Shown: piece after piece, positions 7,462 through 15,228 of the stretch | Layout: each line of letters begins with the position of its first letter | How positions within the stretch are numbered: the first letter of the stretch is position 1 | From: Spirulina subsalsa FACHB-351 | Lineage (GTDB): Bacteria > Cyanobacteriota > Cyanobacteriia > Cyanobacteriales > Spirulinaceae | Direction of reading: 5' to 3' | NCBI RefSeq assembly: GCF_026130165.1 | Contig: NZ_JAIHOM010000006.1 | Span: 1 to 64,000, forward strand | Length of the DNA: 64,000 nucleotides | The notes under the pieces: generated by a model | Told to the model about the DNA's origin: nothing | Seen by the model: the letters and a program-made list of their open reading frames with translations, nothing else | Databases searched by the model: none | Position numbers and translations under genes: made by a program

Positions 7462-7704
7462 ATGAATTATCCCATTCCTAAGAGTTCAGAAGAAATTCAA
7501 GCCCTCCAGCACCGTCCGGTGAATGAGGAGTTAGTCGCGGCTGCGATCGCAGGAGTGATCCAAATTGCCCGCGCCCAAGGAAAATCCCTCTCCGATCTCA
7601 CGGCAGAGGTCTTGACGGATCATAACCTACTCGATGGCGCTCAACGACGTTGGCTGAGTGAGTTAGTGACCCATGCTTGGTACAGTTTACCGATGGGGGA
7701 ATGA
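7462..7704 (+). CDS. Conserved hypothetical small protein
   Basis: An 80-residue, mostly helical soluble protein (MNYPIPKSSEEIQALQ..., GVIQIARAQGKSLSDLTAEVLTDHNLLDGAQRRWLSELVTHAWYSLP). I do not recognise a named domain. A helical cyanobacterial hypothetical of this size is plausible: the codon usage matches its neighbours and it contains a HIP1 site. It stands alone, divergent from cruA, and ends 14 bp before a MITE-like element. Confidence 0.65.
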   Translation: MNYPIPKSSEEIQALQHRPVNEELVAAAIAGVIQIARAQGKSLSDLTAEVLTDHNLLDGAQRRWLSELVTHAWYSLPMGE

Positions 7705-7718
7705 TCTGGGTTGATAGG

Positions 7719-7855
7719 TAGGGCTTGCTGAATAACTCTACTCGTGGGGCTAGGGAATAGGGAATAGGGAATAGGGAATTTCTCCCCTGCTCCCCTGCTC
7801 CCCCGCTCCCCTGCTCCCCTGCTCCCCTGCCCCCCGAGTTATTCAGCAAGCCCTA
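7719..7855. mobile_element. MITE-like element with perfect 20-bp inverted repeats
   Basis: TAGGGCTTGCTGAATAACTC at 7719-7738 is repeated exactly in inverse orientation at 7836-7855, enclosing 97 bp of STRR sequence (gggaata and cccctgct units). AGGGCTTGCTGAA-type ends are common terminal inverted repeats of cyanobacterial insertion sequences. There is no transposase inside, so this is a non-autonomous miniature element. The right repeat forms the last codons and stop of proC. Partial similar ends occur near 34025 and 43104. Confidence 0.75.
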
Positions 7856-8654
7856 ACTCCTTAGAACGAGCATAGGCGGCTTTAACGGCCTCAATCACTG
7901 CCGAACGAAACCCCTTGGATTCTAATAGGGCAACCCCAGCAATAGTTGTCCCGGCCGGACTCGTTACTTGGTCTTTTAATAGGGCAGGATGTAGCCCCTT
8001 GTCCTGCATTAACTGAGCCGTGCCTAGAACGGTCTGTACGGCCAGTTGTTGGGCAATGCCTCTAGAAAGTCCAGCCGCTACCCCGCCATCGCTCAGAGCT
8101 TCAATCATCAGGGCAACGAAGGCGGGACCAGAACCGGATAATCCGGTCACGGCATCCATTTGACTTTCCGGCACTTGGACAACCTGCCCGACCACGGCAA
8201 AAATGTTCTGAGCGAGGGTGATGTGTTCTGGGCGAGTTTGGGTTCCCGGTGCGATCGCCGTCATCCCAGCCCCCACCATTGCCGGAGTATTCGGCATCAC
8301 CCGAATAACCGCCTGCTGGGGAAAAGCCGCTTCCAGCCTGACCAACGGCACCCCCGCCAAAATCGATAAAACCAACGCCGAACAACCACAACGCGCCTCA
8401 AGGGGCAAATCCTCCACCACCTGATCTAAAACTTGGGGTTTCACAGCCAATAACAACCCCTCAGTCGCCTCCAACGTCTCTACATTATTCCCCGTCACTT
8501 GGACTTGATAGGTCGCCGCCAAAAAATCCCGCCGTTCCCCAGAAGGTTCACTGACAATCACCTCATAGGGAGCATATAAATTCTGAGCTAATAAACGAGA
8601 GAGCAGCGCCTCCCCCATCACACCCCCACCAATGAAACCAAACCGAATCGTCAT
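7839..8654 (-). CDS. proC: Pyrroline-5-carboxylate reductase
   Basis: Reduces 1-pyrroline-5-carboxylate to L-proline with NAD(P)H, the last step of proline synthesis. The 271-residue protein has an N-terminal Rossmann motif (FGFIGGGVMGEALL), AVKPQVLDQV, VIRVMPNTPAMVGAGMTAI and the signature region ALMIEALSDGGVAAGLSRGIAQQLAVQTVLGTAQL...PAGTTIAGVALLE. In cyanobacteria it often follows pipX-pipY-sepF, as here, but a Uma2 gene and a terminator intervene. The final codons (KELGLAE-stop) lie in the MITE inverted repeat, so the native C-terminus may have been replaced. Confidence 0.96.
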   Translation of the reverse strand: MTIRFGFIGGGVMGEALLSRLLAQNLYAPYEVIVSEPSGERRDFLAATYQVQVTGNNVETLEATEGLLLAVKPQVLDQVVEDLPLEARCGCSALVLSILAGVPLVRLEAAFPQQAVIRVMPNTPAMVGAGMTAIAPGTQTRPEHITLAQNIFAVVGQVVQVPESQMDAVTGLSGSGPAFVALMIEALSDGGVAAGLSRGIAQQLAVQTVLGTAQLMQDKGLHPALLKDQVTSPAGTTIAGVALLESKGFRSAVIEAVKAAYARSKELGLAE

Positions 8655-8660
8655 AATTCT

Positions 8661-9431
8661 TCAATCTTCCTCCAAATCCACACCCAAAGCCTGCAAACGT
8701 GCGGCTAAACGTTCGGCTCGTTCCCGCTCCTGTTCGGCTCGTTCCCGCTCCTGTTCGGCTCGTTCCCGTTCCTGTTCGGCTCGTTCCCGCTCCTGTTCAA
8801 TTTGTTCTGCGCCCCATAACAACAACTCTCCCCCTTCATCCCACCAACGCAACCAATAAGCGTTAAAGTTTTCCCGGGTTCCTTGCCAAACGCCAATCAT
8901 TAAGTTCATGGGTTCGATCCAATAACGTCCCTCACTATTGGCTGTTTGTAGGGTGTAGCGTTCTGATTCGAGGCGATAGACTTCGATTTGTCCGGTGTAA
9001 GGGTTAAAAATCACATAGTAGGGGACTTGAAGAATTTGCTCATAAAAAAACCATTTTCCGGGGGGATAGGTGGGTTTATTGGAGTATTCATGACCATCGG
9101 TGTCGGAGAGGAATTCCATGACGATAGTAGGGCGCTCTCCTTGCAACTGGGGTGTATAACTCCGGATGACTTCCTCCATCGGGACGGAAATATTGGCGAT
9201 ATAACACCAGTCTGGGGCTTTAACTACGATTTTGCCGTTAACTGTGGCACAGATACCGTAATTGGTTGTGGCGAGGGTTTGGGCTGAGATGCGACCAGCC
9301 CGCGCTAAACTCTCGGTGAGGGCAAAGGCTAGGGCTGGCTGTTGAATGTTGTCCACAGGATCATCGGGTAAAACGTAGTCGTCGGGAAGTTTTTCCCAAG
9401 TGATTTTATAGGAAATTGGAGTGGCAATCAT
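8661..9431 (-). CDS. Uma2 family (DUF820) putative endonuclease with Glu/Arg-rich tail
   Basis: A 256-residue protein of the Uma2/DUF820 family, a PD-(D/E)XK-like fold that is highly amplified in cyanobacteria and of unknown biological role. Visible features are the N-terminal AL-TESLARAG, PDWCYIANISVPMEEV, GERPTIVMEFLSD (the likely E-x-x-S/D active region) and YYVIFNPYTGQIEVYRL. The C-terminus is a coiled coil of four AEQERER heptads encoded by 21-bp direct repeats (about 8705-8800). It is inserted between sepF and proC and ends 7 bp before the proC start. Confidence 0.85.
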   Translation of the reverse strand: MIATPISYKITWEKLPDDYVLPDDPVDNIQQPALAFALTESLARAGRISAQTLATTNYGICATVNGKIVVKAPDWCYIANISVPMEEVIRSYTPQLQGERPTIVMEFLSDTDGHEYSNKPTYPPGKWFFYEQILQVPYYVIFNPYTGQIEVYRLESERYTLQTANSEGRYWIEPMNLMIGVWQGTRENFNAYWLRWWDEGGELLLWGAEQIEQERERAEQERERAEQERERAEQERERAERLAARLQALGVDLEED

Positions 9432-9511
9432 CGTTCAATTATCCGTTCTTAATGATGAAGCTTACCCCACCTGCAAGGGCGCAAGGGGGGGAATACGGGG
9501 GCGAATCTATT

Positions 9512-9544
9512 AAAAAAGGAGAGAACTGGATGAACTCTCTCCTT
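9512..9544 (-). terminator. Intrinsic terminator downstream of sepF
   Basis: On the minus strand, AAGGAGAGA (9544-9536) and TCTCTCCTT (9524-9516) form a perfect 9-bp stem with an 11-nt loop, followed by a T-run. This should separate the pipX-pipY-sepF transcript from the Uma2-proC part. Confidence 0.85.
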
Positions 9545-9579
9545 GGTCTATTTTATACTATATGTAATTTTGATGTGAA

Positions 9580-10179
9580 CTACTGCACCATGCGACTGGG
9601 ATCCATACCCCAAGCAGAGGACCCAGGGGAGGTGGGACGGACGGCACTTAGGGGAGAGTTGGGGACTTCATGAACTCCACCGGATTGGGTGCTGACTTGG
9701 ACACAACTGGGGGTGAAGAGGAAAATACTCTCGCCGATGCGTTCTTGATGGCCGTCGATGGCGTAGGTGCCACCTGCTACAAAGTCTACGGCCCGTTGTG
9801 CTTCGTCGGGGTCAATTACGGTTAGGTTTAAAACGACGGATTTCCGTTCCCGTAAGGCTTGAATCACTTGGGGCATTTCTTCAAAAGAGCGGGGTTCAAT
9901 GACCACCACTTCAGATATCCCATTCGCTCCCGGCATTCCAATCACGTTGCTCCTCGCTGTTGTTGTAGGTCCCATACTGGTTTCAGGTGTAGTTACGGTT
10001 GGACGTTCTCTTGTCGTCCGTCTGGGGCGTTGACGTTCTTCTTCTACTACCGCAGGGGGGTTTTCCTGTTGATAGAGATTCTGGTAATCGTTCCCGTCCA
10101 TGTCTTCTTCATAATACTCGTATTCCTCGGATTCGTTGAGACCGACAAAATCTCTTAGCTTGGTAAAGATGTTATTCAC
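9580..10179 (-). CDS. sepF: Cell division protein SepF (Ycf50/Cdv2 family)
   Basis: SepF anchors and bundles FtsZ at the division site. The 199-residue protein has an N-terminal amphipathic membrane-targeting helix ([14 protein letters not shown]), an acidic, then Arg/Thr-rich linker, and the C-terminal SepF domain (~residues 85-170): [70 protein letters not shown]. The domain is complete. It lies in the conserved pipX-pipY-sepF order, 279 bp after pipY, and is followed by an intrinsic terminator. Confidence 0.96.
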   Translation of the reverse strand: MNNIFTKLRDFVGLNESEEYEYYEEDMDGNDYQNLYQQENPPAVVEEERQRPRRTTRERPTVTTPETSMGPTTTARSNVIGMPGANGISEVVVIEPRSFEEMPQVIQALRERKSVVLNLTVIDPDEAQRAVDFVAGGTYAIDGHQERIGESIFLFTPSCVQVSTQSGGVHEVPNSPLSAVRPTSPGSSAWGMDPSRMVQ

Positions 10180-10458
10180 TGTTGACTCCCTAATACTAGA
10201 TTGAGTTCGTTAATCTATTCCGCCTCTGTCGCACTGCCAAGACTAGGGGTAGGCTTTTAGAAAATTACCCGGGACGGGTGCGAGACAAGCCCCGTTTCAC
10301 TGGCTGGCCGCTAAATGCCCCGGATGGGGAATGGTCGGCATATCAACGGGAATTCAATCTCCATCGAAGAAACGGGGGCTGGAAGCATAATTTTCCTCTT
10401 GTTCGATGTATTTTATCCCATCTTGTCTACAGGGACTGGTCGAATTGTCCTGTTTCGG

Positions 10459-11235
10459 TTAGGGCTTGGAGGATGGGTCATTCTCATTCTGAGAGGCTTG
10501 GTGATTCTCATTCTGAGAGGCTTGGCGATTCTCATTCTGAGAGGCTTGGCGATTCTCATTCTGAGAGGCTTCGCGATCGCCAAAAATAATCCGTCCTAAA
10601 CGAATCATCGTGGCTCCGGCTTGGATTGCCCAGGGATAATCCCCAGACATCCCCATAGATAATTCCTCCATCTTGAGGTTAACCCAAGTTTGTTGACCAA
10701 TATTCTCGCGCAAATCCTGTAAATCCTCAAATGCTTTTAATATCTCGGCTGCCGTTAAGCCCAGAGGCAAAATTGTCATCAAACCTTGAATCTTCAAAGC
10801 ATTGAGATGATCTAAGGCTGCGAGATCGGCTTGCAGTTGGGCAGGAGTCCAGCCGTACTTGTCGGGATCGGGGCGAATTTTTACCTGTAGCAAAATGTGG
10901 GGAGACTGGGGGAATTCGGGGGCGATTTGGTTGAGGCGTTGGGCGAGTTTTAGACTGTCGCAGGTGTGAATCCAGTGGAAGTGTTCGAGGGCTTTGCGGG
11001 CTTTATTGGTTTGTAGGTGGCCGATAAAATGCCATTGAATATCGGTTAGGTCTTGTAAGGCTTGTTGTTTGGGGATCGCTTCTTGAATGCGACTTTCGCC
11101 AAAATCCCGGATTCCGGTGGCGTAGGCTTCCCGAATGGCGGCAGGGGGAAAGGTTTTACTGACGGCAATGAGACGCACCGAGGGGGGTACAGTTTGACGC
11201 AAATGGGCGAGGTTTTGGGCGATCGCACTAGACAT
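10459..11235 (-). CDS. pipY: PipY, YggS/PLPBP-family PLP-binding protein, with octapeptide-repeat tail
   Basis: A pyridoxal-phosphate homeostasis protein (PLPBP/COG0325), a single-domain TIM barrel without known enzymatic activity. The PLP lysine is in RLIAVSKTFP (K~28). Other motifs are GIRDFGESRIQEA, WHFIGHLQTNK, LKMEELSMGMSGDYPWAIQAGATMIRLGRIIFG. The canonical protein ends near residue 222. Here an extra tail carries four near-identical copies of QASQNENR, encoded by 24-bp tandem repeats. pipY follows pipX by 16 bp; the pair links PLP balance with nitrogen signalling. Confidence 0.96.
   Translation of the reverse strand: MSSAIAQNLAHLRQTVPPSVRLIAVSKTFPPAAIREAYATGIRDFGESRIQEAIPKQQALQDLTDIQWHFIGHLQTNKARKALEHFHWIHTCDSLKLAQRLNQIAPEFPQSPHILLQVKIRPDPDKYGWTPAQLQADLAALDHLNALKIQGLMTILPLGLTAAEILKAFEDLQDLRENIGQQTWVNLKMEELSMGMSGDYPWAIQAGATMIRLGRIIFGDREASQNENRQASQNENRQASQNENHQASQNENDPSSKP
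10483..10578. repeat. 24-bp tandem repeats inside the 3' end of pipY
   Basis: About four copies of a 24-bp unit (gaggcttggcgattctcatt plus ctga) lie in tandem. In the pipY frame each encodes QASQNENR or a close variant. The distal copy merges with a HIP1 octamer (gcgatcgc). Confidence 0.9.
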
Positions 11236-11251
11236 GAGGACAAGGGGGAAG

Positions 11252-11524
11252 CTAATGGAAGGTGCGCTGATAAATTAAATTCAGCGCGGTGTAGTCTTCA
11301 CTGGCATTTAGACGCCGCAGTTTACGGAGACGATTCTCCACAATTAAACGGGCGTCGGAACGCCCAATGGGGTCAAAAATCAGCCCTTCTGGACTTTGGG
11401 TGACGAGGAAGAATAAACGCTGGGCGTAAAGAGTTGTGAACAACTCTTGATGTTGTTCAATGGGACACACTTGAAAGAGCAAACCAAAGGTAGGATGATT
11501 AATATATGTTTCGTTATTCTTCAT
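11252..11524 (-). CDS. pipX: PipX, PII-interacting coactivator of NtcA
   Basis: PipX binds either the transcription factor NtcA, boosting nitrogen-control genes when 2-oxoglutarate is high, or the PII signal protein when ADP is high. The 90-residue protein is full length and highly typical: an N-terminal Tudor-like domain (YINHPTFGLLFQVCPIEQHQELFTTLYAQRLFFLVT, FDPIGRSDARLIVENRLRKLRR) and a C-terminal helical pair. It is the first gene of the pipX-pipY-sepF cluster. I could not identify an NtcA site in the upstream 216 bp with confidence. Confidence 0.97.
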   Translation of the reverse strand: MKNNETYINHPTFGLLFQVCPIEQHQELFTTLYAQRLFFLVTQSPEGLIFDPIGRSDARLIVENRLRKLRRLNASEDYTALNLIYQRTFH

Positions 11525-11682
11525 TCACTTCACACAGAAGAATGCTCCTGCCCAAATGGGGAGCGTGAAAACGCCAAGTTTTGAAGGGACTGTCATCAAA
11601 ATTTAACATACCGCCTAGCTATAATATCTTGCTTTGGGGTCAGGAGACTAGCCTTTCAGGGAACCAATCATTGAACTCATAT

Positions 11683-11712
11683 CCTAGGGGTAATTTATGG
11701 ATTACCCCTAGG
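11683..11712. terminator. Perfect 12-bp hairpin between convergence-free genes
   Basis: CCTAGGGGTAAT at 11683-11694 pairs perfectly with ATTACCCCTAGG at 11701-11712 around a 6-nt loop. It lies 28 bp after the stop of the 2H phosphoesterase gene on the minus strand. It may terminate that transcript, but no clear U-tract follows on either strand. Confidence 0.5.
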
Positions 11713-11740
11713 ACAACCTATTTAGGATTACTATACAGGC

Positions 11741-12562
11741 TCAAAGTTTAACCGTGGGGAAGTGGGGTTTACGGGAATAACGGGTCATGTCCTCAAAGTG
11801 TTGTAATTCGGCTTGTTCTAAGGTGAACACTTGGGGGTCAGTGCCAATCCAACGGTCGTTAAAGTTGACGAGGATATTAGACAGGCGATCGCGGTCGAGG
11901 GTGGGGGGAATCTGATTAAAGTAACAGAGGGTAATATGGGCGGTAAAGCGATATTGCTGTTCAATGCCTAAACCAATTAGTTCGGCATTTTGATAGAGAG
12001 AACGTCGCAGGGTCCTAAGTTTTTCGTGGGAGGTTTCATTTTGGGGGATGAGTCCCACGGCAACGGCCCGAGGTCGTACAATGACTCCCACCAGTTGAAA
12101 GGTGAGGGGACTTGAATCGGTGAGATGATATTGATACTGTTGGAAACTGTGGGCAATGCGATCGCACAGTTTTTGTTCATACTCTCCATCCTGCGACACG
12201 GCATCCTCATAGGCCCCATCCCAAATCAAATCGGCTAAGGTTAGATGAAAACTATCGGGAGGCACTGGAATCACTAAATCGCCCAATGTGGCGACTAATT
12301 CGGCCTGATCCTGTCTGAGTTGCGCATAAAACCCGTCATTGACCTGATCTTCTGGGCAAGCCGGGCTATTGATAGTGTATCCCGGGAAGGGAGTAGCTTT
12401 CCCCCCCTCAAACTTGGGAGATTTCTGGATGGTTTGGAGTTGACTTTGATAACTGGCAGGTAGCGTCAACTTTGCTACGCGGTTAAGGTATGCTTGATAA
12501 GTTTCGTCCAATCTAAATCGCCTCCGACTTGTTCTAATTGATTGTAGGTTTTTCGGTTGCAA
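11741..12562 (-). CDS. 2H phosphoesterase-like protein (DUF1868)
   Basis: A 273-residue protein with two HxT motifs, FHLTLADL (~105) and AHITLCYF (~210), the hallmark of 2H phosphoesterases (LigT/cyclic phosphodiesterase fold). The PFPGYTINSPACPEDQVNDGFYAQLRQDQ region is typical of DUF1868. The family can act on cyclic nucleotide or RNA 2',3'-phosphates; the real substrate is unknown. Translation appears to begin at TTG 12562, since no ATG occurs in the first 130 codons. It is divergent from holA, with 31 bp between starts. Confidence 0.8.
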   Translation of the reverse strand: MQPKNLQSIRTSRRRFRLDETYQAYLNRVAKLTLPASYQSQLQTIQKSPKFEGGKATPFPGYTINSPACPEDQVNDGFYAQLRQDQAELVATLGDLVIPVPPDSFHLTLADLIWDGAYEDAVSQDGEYEQKLCDRIAHSFQQYQYHLTDSSPLTFQLVGVIVRPRAVAVGLIPQNETSHEKLRTLRRSLYQNAELIGLGIEQQYRFTAHITLCYFNQIPPTLDRDRLSNILVNFNDRWIGTDPQVFTLEQAELQHFEDMTRYSRKPHFPTVKL

Positions 12563-12593
12563 TTAAAAAGTTTTGTAAATTTTTTTCATAATC

Positions 12594-13589
12594 ATGGGTC
12601 TGTATTTGTTTTGGGGCGAGGATGATTTTGCTATGAATGAGGCGATCGCAACCTTAAAAAGCACTATCCTTGACGAAAACTGGGTTCAGTTCAATTATGA
12701 TCAAATCCCCGGAGACAGTCCCGACAATGTTATTCAAGCCCTCAATCAAGCCATGACACCCCCTTTCGGGATGGGAGGTCGTTTGGTCTGGCTGGAAGAA
12801 ACCACCCTGTTTCAACAATGTTCTGATGCCTTGCTGCAAGAACTTCAGCGCACCCTGCCTCATCTTCCCCCGACCTCTACCCTGTTGTTTTCCTGCCGCA
12901 AAAAACCCGACGGCCGCAACAAAGCCACTAAACTCCTACAAAAACACGCTGACATCCGGGAATTTTCTCTCATTCCCCCTTGGAATACCGATGCTATCCT
13001 GAAAAAAGTGCGCCAACAGGTACAGGAAAAGGGCTTACGACTGACCCCAAAAGCGGTTCAAGTCTTAGCGGAGTCCGTAGGTAATGATACCCGCTTTCTC
13101 TATGGGGAATTGGAAAAACTCCGTCTGTACAGTGAAGGGAGTCCTCATCCTCTTGATGAAAATGCGATCGCCCGTTTAGTGGTGGCCAATACCCAAAACA
13201 GTCTACAACTCGCCGCCGCCATTCGAGACGGCAAAACCCCCCAAGCATTAGGGTTAGTGAGTGATTTACTCAACCGCAATGAACCCGCTTTACGCATTGT
13301 CGCCACCCTAATCGGGCAGTTTCGCACCTGGTTGATTGTCAAATTGATGATGGAAAGTGGGGAACGAGATGAAAAGGCGATCGCCTCAGCCGCCGATATT
13401 AGCAACCCCAAACGCATCTATTTCCTGCGCAAAGAAGTGCAATCCCTCCCCTCCGCCAAACTCTTAGCCACCCTTCCCCTCTTTCTCGACCTAGAACTGA
13501 GTTTAAAGCGAGGAGCCGACCCTTTAGAAACCTTAGAGCGTAAAGTTGTTGAATTATGTGCCGTTTGTCGTAGCGAATACCTGCCTTAA
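12594..13589 (+). CDS. holA: DNA polymerase III subunit delta
   Basis: The clamp-loader delta subunit that opens the beta sliding clamp. The 331-residue protein has the N-terminal MGLYLFWGEDDFAMNEAI motif (YLF-G-ED-F), the FGMGGRLVWLEE strand, LLFSCRKKPDGRNKATKLLQKHADIREF, and a C-terminal alpha-helical collar domain with RNEPALRIVATLIGQFRTWLIVKLM and LELSLKRGADPLETLERKVVELC. The length is normal for the family. Monocistronic by position. Confidence 0.95.
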   Translation: MGLYLFWGEDDFAMNEAIATLKSTILDENWVQFNYDQIPGDSPDNVIQALNQAMTPPFGMGGRLVWLEETTLFQQCSDALLQELQRTLPHLPPTSTLLFSCRKKPDGRNKATKLLQKHADIREFSLIPPWNTDAILKKVRQQVQEKGLRLTPKAVQVLAESVGNDTRFLYGELEKLRLYSEGSPHPLDENAIARLVVANTQNSLQLAAAIRDGKTPQALGLVSDLLNRNEPALRIVATLIGQFRTWLIVKLMMESGERDEKAIASAADISNPKRIYFLRKEVQSLPSAKLLATLPLFLDLELSLKRGADPLETLERKVVELCAVCRSEYLP

Positions 13590-13644
13590 ATCCTATTCCC
13601 TATTCCCTTGTTGAGTATAGCGTTATTTTTTTAGCAAGCCCTAG

Positions 13645-15129
13645 TTAACCCTCGGACTCTGGCACATCAATTAAGATTAACTTCCGTACAATAGGCTGTT
13701 GATTATTCGCCCGTTGTAGCCGACGAATTTTAAACAATAGTCGCCAAGTTGCCCAAGAAAAACTCATGGGCAAAGAAAGCTGAAAAGCCTTCAACCAATT
13801 GTGACTCTCTAGTGCCATCTGGATTAAACGAATTTTTAAATAAATTTGCAATTCCCGAATATTTGATAAAGATTGCTCCGCCGTATCATTTAAAAACTTG
13901 GCAAGTTTTAGGACTAATATCTTATTGGGATGAATTTCTTGAATAAATGTAATGTTGTTTTTAACAATTCTGGGAAATAAACACAGAAATAATAATTGCC
14001 AACACAGGAGACTCAAACAGGCAGAGGAGAATAAAATTAAGGCTTGCTTCTTGCTACCCTTTTTAAAAGCGACCAGTCCCCATCTGAGTTTTATATATTT
14101 GCGTAATAATGCTAAACGCTCACAACTCCATTGATAGTCAGCCGTATCTAAGAGAATTTGCGAGGAATATTTAAAGGTAGAATAGTGAGGATAGAGTAAA
14201 AAGTTAACCTGATTTTCATGTTTAAAGCGCTGAAGTAATAACCTCCAAGCCATCAGGGAAAAGGTCGAACCTTTGGAGAGTTGGGCAGCTTTAAAAACCT
14301 TACCTTGTTTCAGGGCAACTAAACTCCAATGAAGTTTTAAATATTCCTCAATATTTTGTAAACTGGGAATCGTAGAACGATATTTTTGATTGACGAGGGC
14401 GTAGATTCGTTTTTTGATAATAATATGGGTATCAAGACGAGTTTTAAGGGAGAATTTTTGGTTATAAGAACCAGTCCAAACCGTGCGATAGGCTAAACAG
14501 GAGTTGATAAAAATAGCATCGCCAAACTGGGTGATTTTCACCCAAGAATCAATGTCATCAAAATTAGCATCTAGGGTAGAATCCCAGCCTCCTGAACGTA
14601 AAAAGGCATCCCGACGAAAGGCCACTTGGACTGGGGTGCCAAAGGGAACCGCTTCTAATAACATTCCGTGATGGATGTCTTCTTGGGGGATGTAAAAGGC
14701 TTTACCGGGGCCGACTTTTTCAGTGATGAATAATAGTTCTTCTTGTTCAGTCACTTGTGCGGCACGACAGGAACAGATGACCGCTTGGGGTCGGAGGGCG
14801 ATCGCACGGCTCATTTCTTCGATACAATTTAAGGCCAAATAATCATCATCGTCCAACCCTTTAATCCAGTCCCCTGTGGCGCGATAGACCCCAGCGTTGA
14901 CGCTTTCAGAATGACCTAAATTCTGCTCATTACGATGATAAATTAAACGATTATCCCCTTGACGAGTCAACTCGGCAACCCGTTGAGTCACATACTCTTG
15001 AGTCCCATCGGAAGAACAATCATCTACGACGACCACTTCACAAGGGACGGTTTGATTGAGAGACGTAGCGATAGCTCGTTTCAACAAAGACAAGCGATTA
15101 TACGTTGTGATGACGATGCTAAATCTCAT
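13645..15129 (-). CDS. Family 2 glycosyltransferase with three helical repeats in its tail
   Basis: A 494-residue protein. Residues 1-250 are a GT-A domain: FSIVITTYNRLSLLKRAI, VVVVDDCSSDGTQEYV, the DxD-type metal motif GLDDDDYL (~91-98) and NFDDIDSWVK as the acceptor-side acidic site. Residues ~263-300, 345-380 and 430-467 are three imperfect repeats of the form Y-(L/I)-K-(L/I)-(H/R)...A-(F/L)...W-(R/Q)-L-L. They are Lys/Trp-rich and probably membrane-associated or helical. The acceptor is unknown; a surface polysaccharide or lipid is likely. No other sugar genes adjoin it. Confidence 0.85.
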   Translation of the reverse strand: MRFSIVITTYNRLSLLKRAIATSLNQTVPCEVVVVDDCSSDGTQEYVTQRVAELTRQGDNRLIYHRNEQNLGHSESVNAGVYRATGDWIKGLDDDDYLALNCIEEMSRAIALRPQAVICSCRAAQVTEQEELLFITEKVGPGKAFYIPQEDIHHGMLLEAVPFGTPVQVAFRRDAFLRSGGWDSTLDANFDDIDSWVKITQFGDAIFINSCLAYRTVWTGSYNQKFSLKTRLDTHIIIKKRIYALVNQKYRSTIPSLQNIEEYLKLHWSLVALKQGKVFKAAQLSKGSTFSLMAWRLLLQRFKHENQVNFLLYPHYSTFKYSSQILLDTADYQWSCERLALLRKYIKLRWGLVAFKKGSKKQALILFSSACLSLLCWQLLFLCLFPRIVKNNITFIQEIHPNKILVLKLAKFLNDTAEQSLSNIRELQIYLKIRLIQMALESHNWLKAFQLSLPMSFSWATWRLLFKIRRLQRANNQQPIVRKLILIDVPESEG

Positions 15130-15228
15130 CTTGTGACCCCTAGCGATAACGGTCTTTGTTCAATCTTACCCAGAAGGAGATAGGATGTGTCTCCTATCTC
15201 CTGTTTAGTCGGGGAGAGTTCCGGTCAA

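Noticed and set aside
7598-7849. Minus-strand ORF across the MITE element
   Set aside because: It translates STRR octamers (GAGEQGSGGAGEQG) and the shadow of the hypothetical gene.
10278-10599. Plus-strand ORFs rich in HSERLGDS or ILILRGLA repeats
   Set aside because: They are antisense shadows of the 24-bp repeats that encode the PipY tail.
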